Shown here: positions 19,219 to 27,633 of the stretch, piece by piece
Layout: the number at the start of each line of letters is the position of its first letter
Position numbering within the stretch: the first letter of the stretch is position 1
Assembly (NCBI RefSeq): GCF_003096415.1
Contig: NZ_QEKH01000032.1
Location: 1-61,611, forward strand
Length of the DNA: 61,611 bases
Direction of reading: 5' to 3'
Source: Victivallis vadensis
GTDB lineage: Bacteria > Verrucomicrobiota > Lentisphaeria > Victivallales > Victivallaceae
The notes under the pieces: model-generated
The model's input: only the letters and a program-made list of their open reading frames with translations
Told to the model about the DNA's origin: nothing
Databases searched by the model: none
Translations under genes and position numbers: made by a program

Positions 19219-20094
19219 TTACTTCAGGATGCCGCACCGCTTCAGGCTGGCGGCCAGCTTTTCCCGGTGTTCGGGGCTGAGTTCGCAGAGCGGCAGCCGG
19301 TATTCCTCCGCAATCATGCCCGCCATCGCCATCGCCGCCTTGATCGGAATCGGGTTGGTCTCGACGAACTGGTCGCGGAACAGACAATAGTACTTCTGAT
19401 GGAGCTTGAGCGCCCCCTTGAAATCACCGGCCAGCGCAAGGTCGAGCATTTCGGACATCTCGGCCGGGATGATATTCGACGAAACGCTGATCACCCCCGC
19501 CGCGCCGACCGAAACCATCGGCAGCGCCAGGGAATCGTCGCCGCTCAGCACGGTGATATCGCAGATATCCTTGAGCATCGAAACCCGGTCCACGCTGCCC
19601 GCGGCCTCCTTGACGGCGGCGATCACCGGATTCTTCGCCAGCCGCGCGACGGTCGCTTCGGCGATCGGCACGCCGCTGCGTCCCGGCACGTTGTAGAGCA
19701 CCACCGGCAATCCCACTTTATCCGCGACCGTGGAAAAATGGCGGTAAATGCCTTCCTGGGTGGGCTTGTTGTAGTAAGGCGTAACCTGAAGCGTCGCATC
19801 CGCGCCGAGTTCCTTCGCCTCGCGGGTCAGCTCGACGGCTTCCGCCGTGGAGTTGGCGCCGGTTCCGGCGATGATCCGGCAGCGGCCGGCGGCGAATTCG
19901 ACCACCCGGCGGATCACTTCGAGATGTTCTTTGCAGCTCAGGGTCGGCGACTCCCCGGTGGTGCCGACCGGCACCAGCCCGGCCACACGCCCGGCGACCT
20001 GCAGTTCGACAATCTTACGCAGCGCATCCCAATCGATCTCTCCGTTGCGGAAAGGGGTGATCAACGCCGTGTAAACGCCTTTGAATTCCATCAT
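19219..20094 (-). CDS. dapA: 4-hydroxy-tetrahydrodipicolinate synthase
   Basis: Class I aldolase that condenses pyruvate with aspartate semialdehyde in lysine and diaminopimelate synthesis (291 residues). Seen are the GTTGESPTLS loop, the catalytic Tyr in LYNVPGRSG and the Schiff-base Lys in AAVKEAAG. The frame runs open to 20295, but the MM start at 20094 has CGGAG 9 bases upstream and matches the family N-terminus. The upstream promoter at 20173-20201 gives a leader of ~75 bases. I saw no lysine riboswitch in it. Confidence 0.96.
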   Translation of the reverse strand: MMEFKGVYTALITPFRNGEIDWDALRKIVELQVAGRVAGLVPVGTTGESPTLSCKEHLEVIRRVVEFAAGRCRIIAGTGANSTAEAVELTREAKELGADATLQVTPYYNKPTQEGIYRHFSTVADKVGLPVVLYNVPGRSGVPIAEATVARLAKNPVIAAVKEAAGSVDRVSMLKDICDITVLSGDDSLALPMVSVGAAGVISVSSNIIPAEMSEMLDLALAGDFKGALKLHQKYYCLFRDQFVETNPIPIKAAMAMAGMIAEEYRLPLCELSPEHREKLAASLKRCGILK

Positions 20095-20172
20095 TTTGTC
20101 AAACTCCGAAAAATTCGGGGACGGCCCGGTACGGCTCCCCGTGGTTGAAACATACGGTATCCATTCCTTTAT

Positions 20173-20201
20173 AAGATAATGCGAAACGACCGTAAAATCA
20201 A
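20173..20201 (-). promoter_or_regulatory. dapA promoter
   Basis: Minus strand TTGATT, 17-base spacer, TATCTT. Confidence 0.5.
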
Positions 20202-20221
20202 TATGTTTTCCATGATTTGAT

Positions 20222-20250
20222 TTGAAAAAAACCGGTTGCCCGGCTAATTT
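20222..20250 (+). promoter_or_regulatory. Promoter of the lipoprotein gene
   Basis: TTGAAA, 17-base spacer, TAATTT, 45 bases before the ATG. Divergent from the dapA promoter. Confidence 0.55.
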
Positions 20251-20294
20251 AAAGGATGGACTTGTATCGATGATCGAACAGAGGAGAATTTTCA

Positions 20295-20837
20295 ATGAAG
20301 CATTTCGCTCTTTTATGTTTCGCCGTGCTGTTTCTGGCGGCAGGGTGCATCTCGTACCAGTATGAAGGGGTCCGGGAGGCCGAGCCGACCACCCATGTGA
20401 AGGTCTACACCGACGCGACCAGGATCAGACAGCCCTACCGGGTGCTCGGCCAGGCGACCGCTTCCGGCGACTCGCAGGACGTCAGCCGCGACCGCCTTCT
20501 GGCCAAACTCGAAAGCGAAGCCGAAAAAAGCGGAGCCGACGCGATCCTGATCACGGAGCAGCAGGTGGTGCCGGGTGAAATCCAGAAAAACGGCAATCCG
20601 CAATTCGCCAATTCCTTCGACTATGACGATTCGACCCGCAGCTGGGCGCAGATTTACCGCGATGTGGACCTGACTTACGGCAGCGTGCGCGGCACTCCGA
20701 ACGACAATTCTACCGTGATCAGCTACAAGCGTATCCTGCGGGCCGAATTTCTGAAATACCTCGATGCTCCGGCAACAGCGGCGGAGGTATCGCAAGTCGA
20801 CGGGAAACCGGCTCCGGCGGAGAGCAGCGGCAAATAA
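20295..20837 (+). CDS. Hypothetical lipoprotein
   Basis: The 180-residue product has a lipoprotein signal peptide (MKHFALLCFAVLFLAAGC, lipobox LAAGC, lipidated Cys18). The mature domain (~25-150) contains VKVYTDATRIRQPYRVLGQATASGD, and then a helix DRLLAKLESEAEKSGADAILITEQQ. That pattern is seen in small envelope lipoproteins that share an 'HAVLITE'-type alpha/beta fold, but I do not recognise a named family. The C-terminal ~20 residues are Ala/Pro-rich. Ribosome site GAGGAG upstream. Function unknown. Confidence 0.75.
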   Translation: MKHFALLCFAVLFLAAGCISYQYEGVREAEPTTHVKVYTDATRIRQPYRVLGQATASGDSQDVSRDRLLAKLESEAEKSGADAILITEQQVVPGEIQKNGNPQFANSFDYDDSTRSWAQIYRDVDLTYGSVRGTPNDNSTVISYKRILRAEFLKYLDAPATAAEVSQVDGKPAPAESSGK

Positions 20838-21060
20838 TTATATTTTCCAAATATTCCTCAATTAAAATTGCTCTATGGAGGAGATCCGGTTTCACTTCCG
20901 GAGGAAACAGGAAAAATTTATGAAATATTCGGTTTTCCGGATTGAATTGGATGAAAATAAATGCTACTTGTATAGTGTGCCATTGTATTGATGGAAAAGT
21001 ACATCGGCCCTCTTTTCAATTGAGAAATTCATGTTTTGATACGAGATCGGGAGAAATATC

Positions 21061-21987
21061 ATGTTCCAAAGGCGCTGGACTTCTGAGAAAATCATCAGCC
21101 ATATCCTTGCACGCGAAGGGGTGGAGCCCCTGAACTCACATTACTACGCCACCACGTATCCGGATGTCTATGCCGCGGCGGAGCGCTTTTTCGGCTCCTG
21201 GTGCAACACGCTGGAAAGTTGCGGTTTCTCCTATCAGGAGATTCGCAAATACCGCACCTGGAACCGGGAACGCGTTCTCAATGAGATCCGCAAGCTCAGC
21301 GAGGTCCACTCTCCGCTCTCCTCGAAATTCGTCCAGACCGACCACCGCCCTCTCTACATGGCGGCCCTGAAACGCTTCGGCAACTGGGGCAACGCAATCC
21401 GCGCGGCGGGTCTGGAATACCGCCGCATACGTTTGCGCCGTCTCCAGACTCCGGAAGAGCTCAAGGAAGAGATCCGGCGCCTCTATCAGAGGGGGGAAAG
21501 CCTCTCCTATACCTACATGCGGAATAAGTACCAGTATCTGCTGGCTTCCGGCATGAAGAAACTGGGTGACGGCAGCTGGGTCAGGGCGCGCGAAGTTTGT
21601 GGCATTCATATCAATTGCCGCAAGCTTGCCGCGGAAGCCCGCAAGGCCGCGCTGCAGGAAGAGGAACGCAAGCGGCAGGAGCGGAACGAGAAACAGCGGC
21701 AGAAAAGATTGCAGAAAAAGCAACAGCAGCAAGCAGAACAACAGGCGCTGCTCAAAGCGGTAAAAGCTCCCAAGGCGCAGCCCAAAAAAGCAGCGGCAGT
21801 CAAATCCCAGCCGGCGAAGACAGCCGCCAAATCAGAAAAGGCGGCGACAGTCAAATCCCAGCCGGCCAAAACAGCGGCAGTGAAGACAAAACCGGCCAAA
21901 GCCGTAAAGGCGCAGCCGGCCAAGACCGCAAAGACTCCGGCGGCCAAAGCGCAACCCGTCAAGACCGCTGCGAAAAAGAAAAAGTAA
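21061..21987 (+). CDS. Repeat DNA-binding-like protein with histone H1-like Lys/Ala tail
   Basis: The 308-residue product has three imperfect ~60-residue repeats (about 4-62, 63-125, 126-184). Each has a pattern like W-x2-E-x-I...I...(L/P)(N/S)S...LY-x-AA-x-(R)-F-G-x-W...AG-x-Y-x-x-IR. Residues ~185-240 are a charged, Gln/Lys/Glu-rich helix. Residues ~240-308 are almost entirely Lys, Ala, Pro, Gln and Thr in AKT/KSQPAKTA repeats, as in bacterial histone H1-like proteins. I infer a nucleoid-associated or DNA-binding role; the N-terminal repeats may be helical DNA-binding units. GGAG ribosome site 8 bases upstream. Monocistronic. Confidence 0.65.
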   Translation: MFQRRWTSEKIISHILAREGVEPLNSHYYATTYPDVYAAAERFFGSWCNTLESCGFSYQEIRKYRTWNRERVLNEIRKLSEVHSPLSSKFVQTDHRPLYMAALKRFGNWGNAIRAAGLEYRRIRLRRLQTPEELKEEIRRLYQRGESLSYTYMRNKYQYLLASGMKKLGDGSWVRAREVCGIHINCRKLAAEARKAALQEEERKRQERNEKQRQKRLQKKQQQQAEQQALLKAVKAPKAQPKKAAAVKSQPAKTAAKSEKAATVKSQPAKTAAVKTKPAKAVKAQPAKTAKTPAAKAQPVKTAAKKKK

Positions 21988-22001
21988 TCAATTCATCTGC
22001 T

Positions 22002-22047
22002 CAGCCTGCCGTTCGGCTCCTCAAATCCGAAGGCGGGCTGCTCTTTC
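22002..22047 (+). terminator. Probable terminator after the histone-like gene
   Basis: Stem of AGCC(T)GCC(G)TTCGG with CCGAAGGCGGGCT, followed by GCTCTTT. The T run is short. Confidence 0.5.
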
Positions 22048-22056
22048 CGGCGGTTG

Positions 22057-22203
22057 TCAGGAATATTCATAATCGATGAATTCTCCGGAGAAACCGTCAC
22101 TCCGGCGCCGCCGGACTTCCCGGAACCCCACCCGCTCATACATCCGCTGCGCGGGAAGCAGTAAACCGTTTGTGGTCACAATGATCTTACCCAAGTTATC
22201 ATA
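22057..22203 (-). pseudogene. C-terminal fragment of a GNAT acetyltransferase
   Basis: The minus-strand frame translates to GKIIVTTNGLLLPAQRMYER-VGFREV and then a Gly/Glu-rich end before a TGA at 22057. This is the last part of the GNAT fold (strand, alpha-4 helix, MYERVGF). Upstream the frame enters AT-rich sequence without any GNAT motif and hits a stop beside the tRNA gene. The 5' two thirds are missing. Confidence 0.7.
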
Positions 22204-22336
22204 CCGGGAGATTTTGATACAATTGAATATAAAACAACGGGGAAGGATTACAATTTTATCTACAATGATACTTGAAACAATGGGTATACTGCGATTGCAT
22301 AACGCAATTTTGAAAGAAAATAAGCTCAGCTTCTAG

Positions 22337-22410
22337 TGGCAACCCCGCCAAGATTCGAACTTAGACTAACTGGACCAAAACCAGTTGTGCTACCATTACA
22401 CCACGGGGTT
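22337..22410 (-). tRNA. tRNA-Gln (anticodon TTG)
   Basis: The minus strand folds as a complete cloverleaf of 74 nt. Acceptor arms are AACCCCG/CGGGGTT, the D stem GTG/CAC, and the anticodon arm ACTGG-TTTTGGT-CCAGT with TTG at 34-36. The T arm is CTAAG-TTCGAAT-CTTGG, with discriminator G and an encoded CCA end. A short hairpin (ACGGCAGT...ACTGCCGT, 22411-22433) lies just upstream. Confidence 0.93.
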
Positions 22411-22650
22411 AACGGCAGTATGGACACTGCCGTGCTCTAAAAATAATCCATCTTTGCGAAAAATTCCATCTTTTTCTTCGCTTTTTTGAGATTTTTTGCA
22501 GACGTTGCGCAGTTCTCCGGCTCCGGCTTTTGAAAATGTTGACAAATCATCTCCTTGTGGCAGCTCCATTCCCGGCGATCAGTATGACTGCGGAGAACTG
22601 AACTGCCGGAGTTCAAACAGAGATCATTCAGTTCAACAGGAGAATTTGTC

Positions 22651-23442
22651 ATGTCCAATCCCGTTCTCGCCGTGATCGCGGGCGGCGGATGCCGCCAGAT
22701 CGAGGCCGCCACCGGCATGCTTCAGGCGCTCGAAGCTGCCGGAATCCGGATCGACCGTTACAACGCCTGCAGCGCCGGAGCATGTGTCGCCGCTCTTCAC
22801 GCATCGGGGCTTTCCGGCGCCGGGCTGGAAAAATTGATCCGGAACACTCCGGTCGAACAGCTGTTCCGCCCCTGCATCGGCCATCAGCTGCTCGCACTGT
22901 TCGGAATGCGCGTCGACCACCTGTTCGATCCCGCCGGAATGTACGGCATCCTGCGGCGCAGCCTCACCACCGAAGCCCGCCGCCGCGTCCGCGTCGCCGT
23001 GACCCGCCTGCCCGATTACGCCCCGATGATGTGCGATGCAACCGCCGTCACCGTAATGGCTTCCGCCGCCATTCCGCAGGTGTTCGAGCCGGTGAAGATC
23101 GGCCCGGACCATTTCGTCGACGGGGGAGTGAAAAATCTCGTGCCGACTCCGCGCATCGGGGAGATCGCCGATTACCGGCATATCTACATCCTGCTCTGCA
23201 ACGACGACGTCACCGGCGCACCGCCGCGCGGCAGGCTCGGACGCGCCCTTTCCGCCGCATTCGCCACCATGGACCGCGAAGTCACCCAGCTCTACGAATC
23301 CGGCTGGCATCTGCTCCCCAACGTCACCGTGATCCAGCCGCCCCCCTTTCCCTCTTCACTGCTGGACTGGTCCGACGGATACCGCCTGATCGCCCACGCA
23401 CGCGAATACGCCGCCGAAATCATCAGGAGGGAAAAAGCATGA
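22651..23442 (+). CDS. Patatin-like phospholipase
   Basis: The 263-residue protein has a patatin fold: oxyanion loop AGGGCRQ (usual GGGxRG), nucleophile elbow NACSAGAC (Ser in x-C-S-A-G, normally GTSAG) and catalytic Asp in HFVDGGVKN. The family hydrolyses membrane lipids. No signal peptide, so it is probably cytoplasmic or delivered otherwise. The ribosome site CAGGAG precedes the ATG. Its stop overlaps the start of a holin-like gene (ATGA), so the two are translated together. Confidence 0.85.
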   Translation: MSNPVLAVIAGGGCRQIEAATGMLQALEAAGIRIDRYNACSAGACVAALHASGLSGAGLEKLIRNTPVEQLFRPCIGHQLLALFGMRVDHLFDPAGMYGILRRSLTTEARRRVRVAVTRLPDYAPMMCDATAVTVMASAAIPQVFEPVKIGPDHFVDGGVKNLVPTPRIGEIADYRHIYILLCNDDVTGAPPRGRLGRALSAAFATMDREVTQLYESGWHLLPNVTVIQPPPFPSSLLDWSDGYRLIAHAREYAAEIIRREKA

Positions 23443-23759
23443 AACAGTTGATCCGGGACCTCGCCGGAGTCGCCTGCATCGCCGGTTTCGGCGGCTTCAT
23501 CCGCACCCTCGTCGGCAAGGCGCGCCATGAACCGTACAACCTCAAAACCGGCGTCACGGAAGTCCTGATCGCCGTCTTTGCCGGATTTCTCGCACACTGG
23601 CTCGGACAGGAGTACATCGCCAGCGACAACCTCCGCACCGCCGCGATCGCGCTCGCCGGTTACTCGGCGCGCGGCATCATGGCAATCCTCGACGCCGCCG
23701 TGATCACCAGATGCAAAGCGCTGGCACGTTTCTTCGGGCGCGTCAATCCGCCCTTTTAG
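23439..23759 (+). CDS. Phage holin-like small membrane protein
   Basis: The 106-residue protein has three hydrophobic segments (~7-24, ~40-58, ~66-86) and ends in a basic tail. The pattern AVFAGFLAHWLGQ...ALAGYSARGIMAILDAAV resembles LydA-type phage holins (conserved GYS-x-R-x-(L/I)-L-x). It starts inside the patatin stop codon with AGGAGG 6 bases upstream, so membrane permeabilisation and lipid hydrolysis appear coupled. It converges with, and overlaps by 17 bases, the methyltransferase gene. Alternative: a small channel unrelated to phage. Confidence 0.6.
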   Translation: MKQLIRDLAGVACIAGFGGFIRTLVGKARHEPYNLKTGVTEVLIAVFAGFLAHWLGQEYIASDNLRTAAIALAGYSARGIMAILDAAVITRCKALARFFGRVNPPF

Positions 23760-24600
23760 CCGCCATCATCACGTAATGATGAGCAAGCGGCAGGCCGCAT
23801 TGTTCCAGCTCCCGGGTGAAATACCCATCCACCTCCGCATCGCGCCCGAGCGGCAGCACTGCGTCGAAACCGGCCAGGATTCCGGTTTTGAGCAGCCACT
23901 CCAGAACCGGCACACCTTCCGGCGGCGCCACGTCAAAGGCGGCCTCCCGCGCGAAACCGATCCGGAATCCGGCCTTCACCAGCATCGCCGCCAATTCGGC
24001 CCCGCCTTTCGGAAATTTCGGGAACAATGCGCAGCCGGTCCGCTCCGGGAAGCGCGCCATCGTGCGCCGGAACGCATGGAATACCGCCGGCAGCGTTTCA
24101 CGGGTGTTGACCACGAACACCAGATCGCCGCCGCGCGAAAGTACCCGCGCCGCCTCCCGGATCAACCGGGGCGGATCGCTGTAGCCGAGCGCCCACGCCG
24201 ACACGATCAGCCCGGCGGAGCCGTCCGGTTCCCGGTGCAGGAATTCGAGCATATCCCCGACCGTGAAATTGCCCCGGCGGCACAGCCGCTCCGCTTCCGC
24301 GACCATTCCGGCGGAAATATCGACCGCCCGGACCGGCGTTGCCGGATAGCGGCGTTCCAGCTCCGCCGTGGTGAAACCGGTGCCGCAGCCGAGGTCGAGG
24401 ATATTCCCCGCCACCTGTTCCGGCAGCAGTGCGAACATCTCCTCCGTCACCGGCCGGAGCCGCGACAGCCAGTTTTCGGCGTACCCGGCGGCCAGCCGGT
24501 CATATCCCGCGGCCACCTCCTTTCCCGAAAGCAGCCGCCCGGCGAGCAGGTGCCCCAGCATCCGCCAGTTCAGCTTCAGGCAGTTGCGGTAGCGCCCCAT
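23743..24600 (-). CDS. Class I SAM-dependent methyltransferase
   Basis: The 285-residue methyltransferase has motif I NILDLGCGTGFT, motif II VRAVDIS, a post-motif acidic region VGDMLEF and motif IV-like AGLIVSAWALGY. The substrate is unknown. The frame opens further upstream (GTG 24627), but the ATG at 24600 shares its A with the stop of the tiny lipoprotein gene (TGATG), which explains the start. It is the last gene of the six-gene coupled operon that begins at 28178. Confidence 0.85.
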   Translation of the reverse strand: MGRYRNCLKLNWRMLGHLLAGRLLSGKEVAAGYDRLAAGYAENWLSRLRPVTEEMFALLPEQVAGNILDLGCGTGFTTAELERRYPATPVRAVDISAGMVAEAERLCRRGNFTVGDMLEFLHREPDGSAGLIVSAWALGYSDPPRLIREAARVLSRGGDLVFVVNTRETLPAVFHAFRRTMARFPERTGCALFPKFPKGGAELAAMLVKAGFRIGFAREAAFDVAPPEGVPVLEWLLKTGILAGFDAVLPLGRDAEVDGYFTRELEQCGLPLAHHYVMMAAKRAD

Positions 24601-24671
24601 CAGATCGGGCCGCATCCGGCGCAGCACAGCGCAACCACGGCAACCGCGGCATACATCACATACTTGCTCAT
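24600..24671 (-). CDS. Tiny entericidin-like lipoprotein
   Basis: A 23-residue frame on the minus strand starts MSKYVMYAAVAVVALCC and continues AGCGPI. It has a hydrophobic signal helix and a lipobox (CAGC) that would leave a mature peptide of only about four residues, like entericidins. The ribosome site GGGAGGA is 6 bases before the ATG. The ATG overlaps the previous stop (ATGA) and its stop overlaps the next start (TGATG), which makes chance unlikely. Function unknown. Confidence 0.6.
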   Translation of the reverse strand: MSKYVMYAAVAVVALCCAGCGPI

Positions 24672-26005
24672 CTGGAATCCTCCCTGTTATATTTTATTTC
24701 TTCCCGCCAGTCGAGCGGGTACTTGCCGAACGCATATCCGAGCAGGGCGACCACATATTCTTTGCCGTCGGAGAGCCGCCGGGCGATCACCGCCCCGCCG
24801 TTCGGGGAAATTTCGGAGCCGATCCCGTCGGTATGGAACACCACTTTGCCGTCGGCGGTCGCGGCAAGTGAAGCGGGATAATACCGGCGCAGCCGGAACA
24901 GCTCCCGCTCCTGCCCCGATGCAAGCGCGCACACCGTCTGTTCCCGCAGCGTCAGCCAGCCGCCGGGATAGCGGCACAGCGTCCTGCCGGAGCCGAACGG
25001 TTCCGGTTCCTCCATCCCCTCCAACGCAAAGCGGAACAAAGTATCATCGGCTCCCGGCCAGCAGAGTTCGCGACCATCCGCAGACCATTGGATATCCTTG
25101 TAACCGGCCTTTCCCTCCCATCCCCACTCTTCGCTGATCTCATCCGGTCTGCCGGCGGGCGTCACCAGCAGCCGGTCTTTCTCCCAGCGCGCCTCCCGGC
25201 TGCCGTCGGGCGAAAGCGCCGCGAAAGGCGGCGGCAAGGCCTCCAGTTCCCGCACCTCGCCATCCTCGATCCGAAATCTCCTGATCTGCCGGTTTGCCGT
25301 TTCAACGCAAAGTGTGCCGGTCACTCCCTGCAGCACCTCCGGGTCAGAGTGCCCGGCCTGAAAACGCCAGGCCGGCTCGTGCAGACTGTAGTTCATCAGG
25401 CCGAAAAACGACGGGACGGTCCCCAGAACCAATAGAGTTGAAACCGTGTTCAGAATCCACGGGTGTTCCGGCGGCCTCTGTTCCGGCAGTTCGTCCGCCT
25501 CGGTCGCGATCAGAAACCAGAACTGCCACAACAGCGCCACCGGCAATGAGTTGGCCACCGCGCCGAAGGCCCCGGCCAGCCAGATTCCGGAGAAGCCCCA
25601 CTCCGCCAGCATCTTCACCAGATACGCGGCGCCCGCCGCCAGCCAGAACAGGGTGAACCGCTGGAGGTTCGTGAATTTCCTCCTCCGAATCCATCCGCAG
25701 GCCGCATAGAAGCCCGCCCCGTATGCGGCGGCTCCGGCCACAACCATGACCGACGCCCCCGCCGCCGCGGAAAACGAATAGCGACCGCCCCAATCCGGAC
25801 ACAGCAGCATCAGCAATCCGGCGGCGGCGCCCGTTCCGGCTCCCGCCCCCGCCGCCTGCCACAGCTTCAAACGCTTCACCAGCGGGAAACCCGCCGCCAG
25901 CGCCGCGAACAGCAGCGCGCCGCGCCCCCATGCCGCCGGACCTCCCAGCAGGCTGCTGAGCGCCCCGAAAAATGCCGCGATCAGAATGGAACCGAATGAG
26001 ACCAT
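24668..26005 (-). CDS. Membrane protein paralog 4 with C-terminal beta-rich domain
   Basis: The 445-residue protein has five to six membrane segments in the first ~190 residues and a soluble, beta-rich C-terminal domain (~230-440) with repeated short strands that could form a propeller-like fold. The N-terminal motif WGRGALLFAALAAG matches the three preceding genes, and ELFRLRR...TADGKVVFHTDG...ARRLSDGKEY matches the C-terminus of the 25981-27108 product. The frame runs to 26056; the ATG at 26005 has GGGAGGTGAC upstream. It overlaps the preceding gene by 25 bases. No known family recognised. Confidence 0.65.
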   Translation of the reverse strand: MVSFGSILIAAFFGALSSLLGGPAAWGRGALLFAALAAGFPLVKRLKLWQAAGAGAGTGAAAGLLMLLCPDWGGRYSFSAAAGASVMVVAGAAAYGAGFYAACGWIRRRKFTNLQRFTLFWLAAGAAYLVKMLAEWGFSGIWLAGAFGAVANSLPVALLWQFWFLIATEADELPEQRPPEHPWILNTVSTLLVLGTVPSFFGLMNYSLHEPAWRFQAGHSDPEVLQGVTGTLCVETANRQIRRFRIEDGEVRELEALPPPFAALSPDGSREARWEKDRLLVTPAGRPDEISEEWGWEGKAGYKDIQWSADGRELCWPGADDTLFRFALEGMEEPEPFGSGRTLCRYPGGWLTLREQTVCALASGQERELFRLRRYYPASLAATADGKVVFHTDGIGSEISPNGGAVIARRLSDGKEYVVALLGYAFGKYPLDWREEIKYNREDSR

Positions 26006-27108
26006 ATTGTCACCTCCCGCCATTTGAGTGCTTTTTTCCGAAACCGGAATCCGCATCGGCCGATCAGGAACTCCCGGCCATCCGCCATGCGCCGCGCCAC
26101 CAGAACCGAAAAGGGGGCCAGCTCCGAAGTGACATCGTCGGTATAAAAGACAAATGTCCCGTCCCGCGTGGCGGCAATTGCGTGATGCGGCGACTGCCGC
26201 TGCAGCCGGAACAATTCGCGTTCTTTCCCGTCAACCGGCCGGAAACAGACGCTCTTCCCCCGCAAAACCAGTTTCCCGCCCGGATAAGGCGTGCGATTTT
26301 CTCCCCTGTACGCCGCCTCCACACTCTGCTGCGGCAGTTCCGTCACAATCCCATCGCGAATCTGAAATCCCGCATCATTGCAGGTCAGGATCCCGGAAAG
26401 CCCGCGCAACACCGCCGGATCATGCCGCGTCCGGGCAAACCGGATCAGCGGCTGGTCGAACATATGGTTTTCCATCAGAACCGGCAACGAAAAGGCGCCG
26501 CCGCCCGCCAGCAGCAGGGCCGCCAGAATCACGCCCCACTCCCAACGGCAGGCGGGGCGTACAAACTGAATTTGCCGCTTCTTTCTCCGTTGTCCGATTC
26601 CGGCCGCCGCCATCCAGCAGACCGCCACCGGCAATGAATTGGCCGCCGAACCGGCGACCGCTCTCTGCCAGGCTCCCGGAAACCACCAGTCCGGCGCCGA
26701 TTTCAGAATGAAAGCGCCGATCGCGACCAGATAACACAGCACAAACGATTCCATCGTGGAAAGCGTGCAGCGCCGATCCAGCTCCCGCACCGCAAACCAG
26801 CCGCCGCCGCAAACCGCCGCGCCGATCACCGCCCCCCAGTTCAGCGGGAATACCCCGGTCATCTCAGCCCTTTCGAGCCATCCGCCCGCCTCCGGTATCA
26901 ACGCGGCCGCCACTCCCGCAGCCGCCCCGAACAGTCCGCCGATGGCGATGGGCCGCCGGCCCCGCAACCTTTCCGTCACCGTCAAGCCGGCAGCCAGAAT
27001 ACCGAACAGCAGCGCGCCGCGCGCCGCCGCCGACGGCCCTCCGAGAAAGCTGCAGAACGCTCCGAGGAACGCCGCTGCTAAAATTTCAATCGCGTTTCTC
27101 CTCACCAT
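25981..27108 (-). CDS. Membrane protein paralog 3 with C-terminal soluble domain
   Basis: The 375-residue paralog has membrane segments in the first ~200 residues (N-terminus AAAFLGAFCSFLGGPSAAARGALLF broken by the RGALLF motif). One further anchor lies at ~198-220. The C-terminal soluble domain (~225-375) contains ELFRLQRQSPHHAIAATRD, TFVFYTDD and VARRMADGREF. Its ATG directly follows the previous stop (TGAATG). The function cannot be inferred. Confidence 0.65.
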   Translation of the reverse strand: MVRRNAIEILAAAFLGAFCSFLGGPSAAARGALLFGILAAGLTVTERLRGRRPIAIGGLFGAAAGVAAALIPEAGGWLERAEMTGVFPLNWGAVIGAAVCGGGWFAVRELDRRCTLSTMESFVLCYLVAIGAFILKSAPDWWFPGAWQRAVAGSAANSLPVAVCWMAAAGIGQRRKKRQIQFVRPACRWEWGVILAALLLAGGGAFSLPVLMENHMFDQPLIRFARTRHDPAVLRGLSGILTCNDAGFQIRDGIVTELPQQSVEAAYRGENRTPYPGGKLVLRGKSVCFRPVDGKERELFRLQRQSPHHAIAATRDGTFVFYTDDVTSELAPFSVLVARRMADGREFLIGRCGFRFRKKALKWREVTIWSHSVPF

Positions 27109-27633
27109 TCATTCTCTCTTTTTCTTTTCCAACAGCATCCCGTCCCGATTCCGGCAGAGCATGGTCACGCACCACGCCGCAGCCACGCCGACGGCGTTCA
27201 TCACCGCGAAATACAGCGTCAGCACTCCGGCCTCCATCTGGTCCGCGCCATATTGCCAGAGGCCGTAACGCACAAGCTGGGCGGCTACCGCCACGACCAG
27301 CGTCGCCAGAATCGCTCCGGGGAAATGCGAAGTCTGCGACAGGTATTCCGCCCAGTAGAAGCCGATTCCGTACAGCAGGCAGACCGCGATCACCTGAACA
27401 TTGCCGATCTCCACTGCTCCTGCGGGCATCCGGCAGAAAACGGCGGCGGCGACTCCGCCGGCCACGCTTCCGCAAAGCAGCGCCGCCCAGACCAGCCGGC
27501 AGCGGTGAACCAGCCGGATCCCGGAGGTCAGCAGCACAAAGAGCACCGCGCCGCGGATCATCCCGGCACCTCCTCCGACAAGCGAACAGGCCGCTCCGAG
27601 AAATGCGGCCAGAATCAGGCGAATCCAGATCAT
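27109..27633 (-). CDS. Membrane protein paralog 2
   Basis: The 174-residue protein has five hydrophobic segments and essentially no soluble domain. It starts MIWIRLILAAFLGAACS with the shared motif GMIRGAVLF and the shared LLYGIGFYWAEY segment. The frame is open to 27837, but the ATG at 27633 with GAGGAAG upstream and a 4-base overlap with the preceding stop fixes the start. Unknown family. Confidence 0.65.
   Translation of the reverse strand: MIWIRLILAAFLGAACSLVGGGAGMIRGAVLFVLLTSGIRLVHRCRLVWAALLCGSVAGGVAAAVFCRMPAGAVEIGNVQVIAVCLLYGIGFYWAEYLSQTSHFPGAILATLVVAVAAQLVRYGLWQYGADQMEAGVLTLYFAVMNAVGVAAAWCVTMLCRNRDGMLLEKKKRE

Noticed and set aside
20095-20172. Lysine riboswitch upstream of dapA
   Set aside because: The leader is only ~75 bases and lacks the multi-helix core of that riboswitch.
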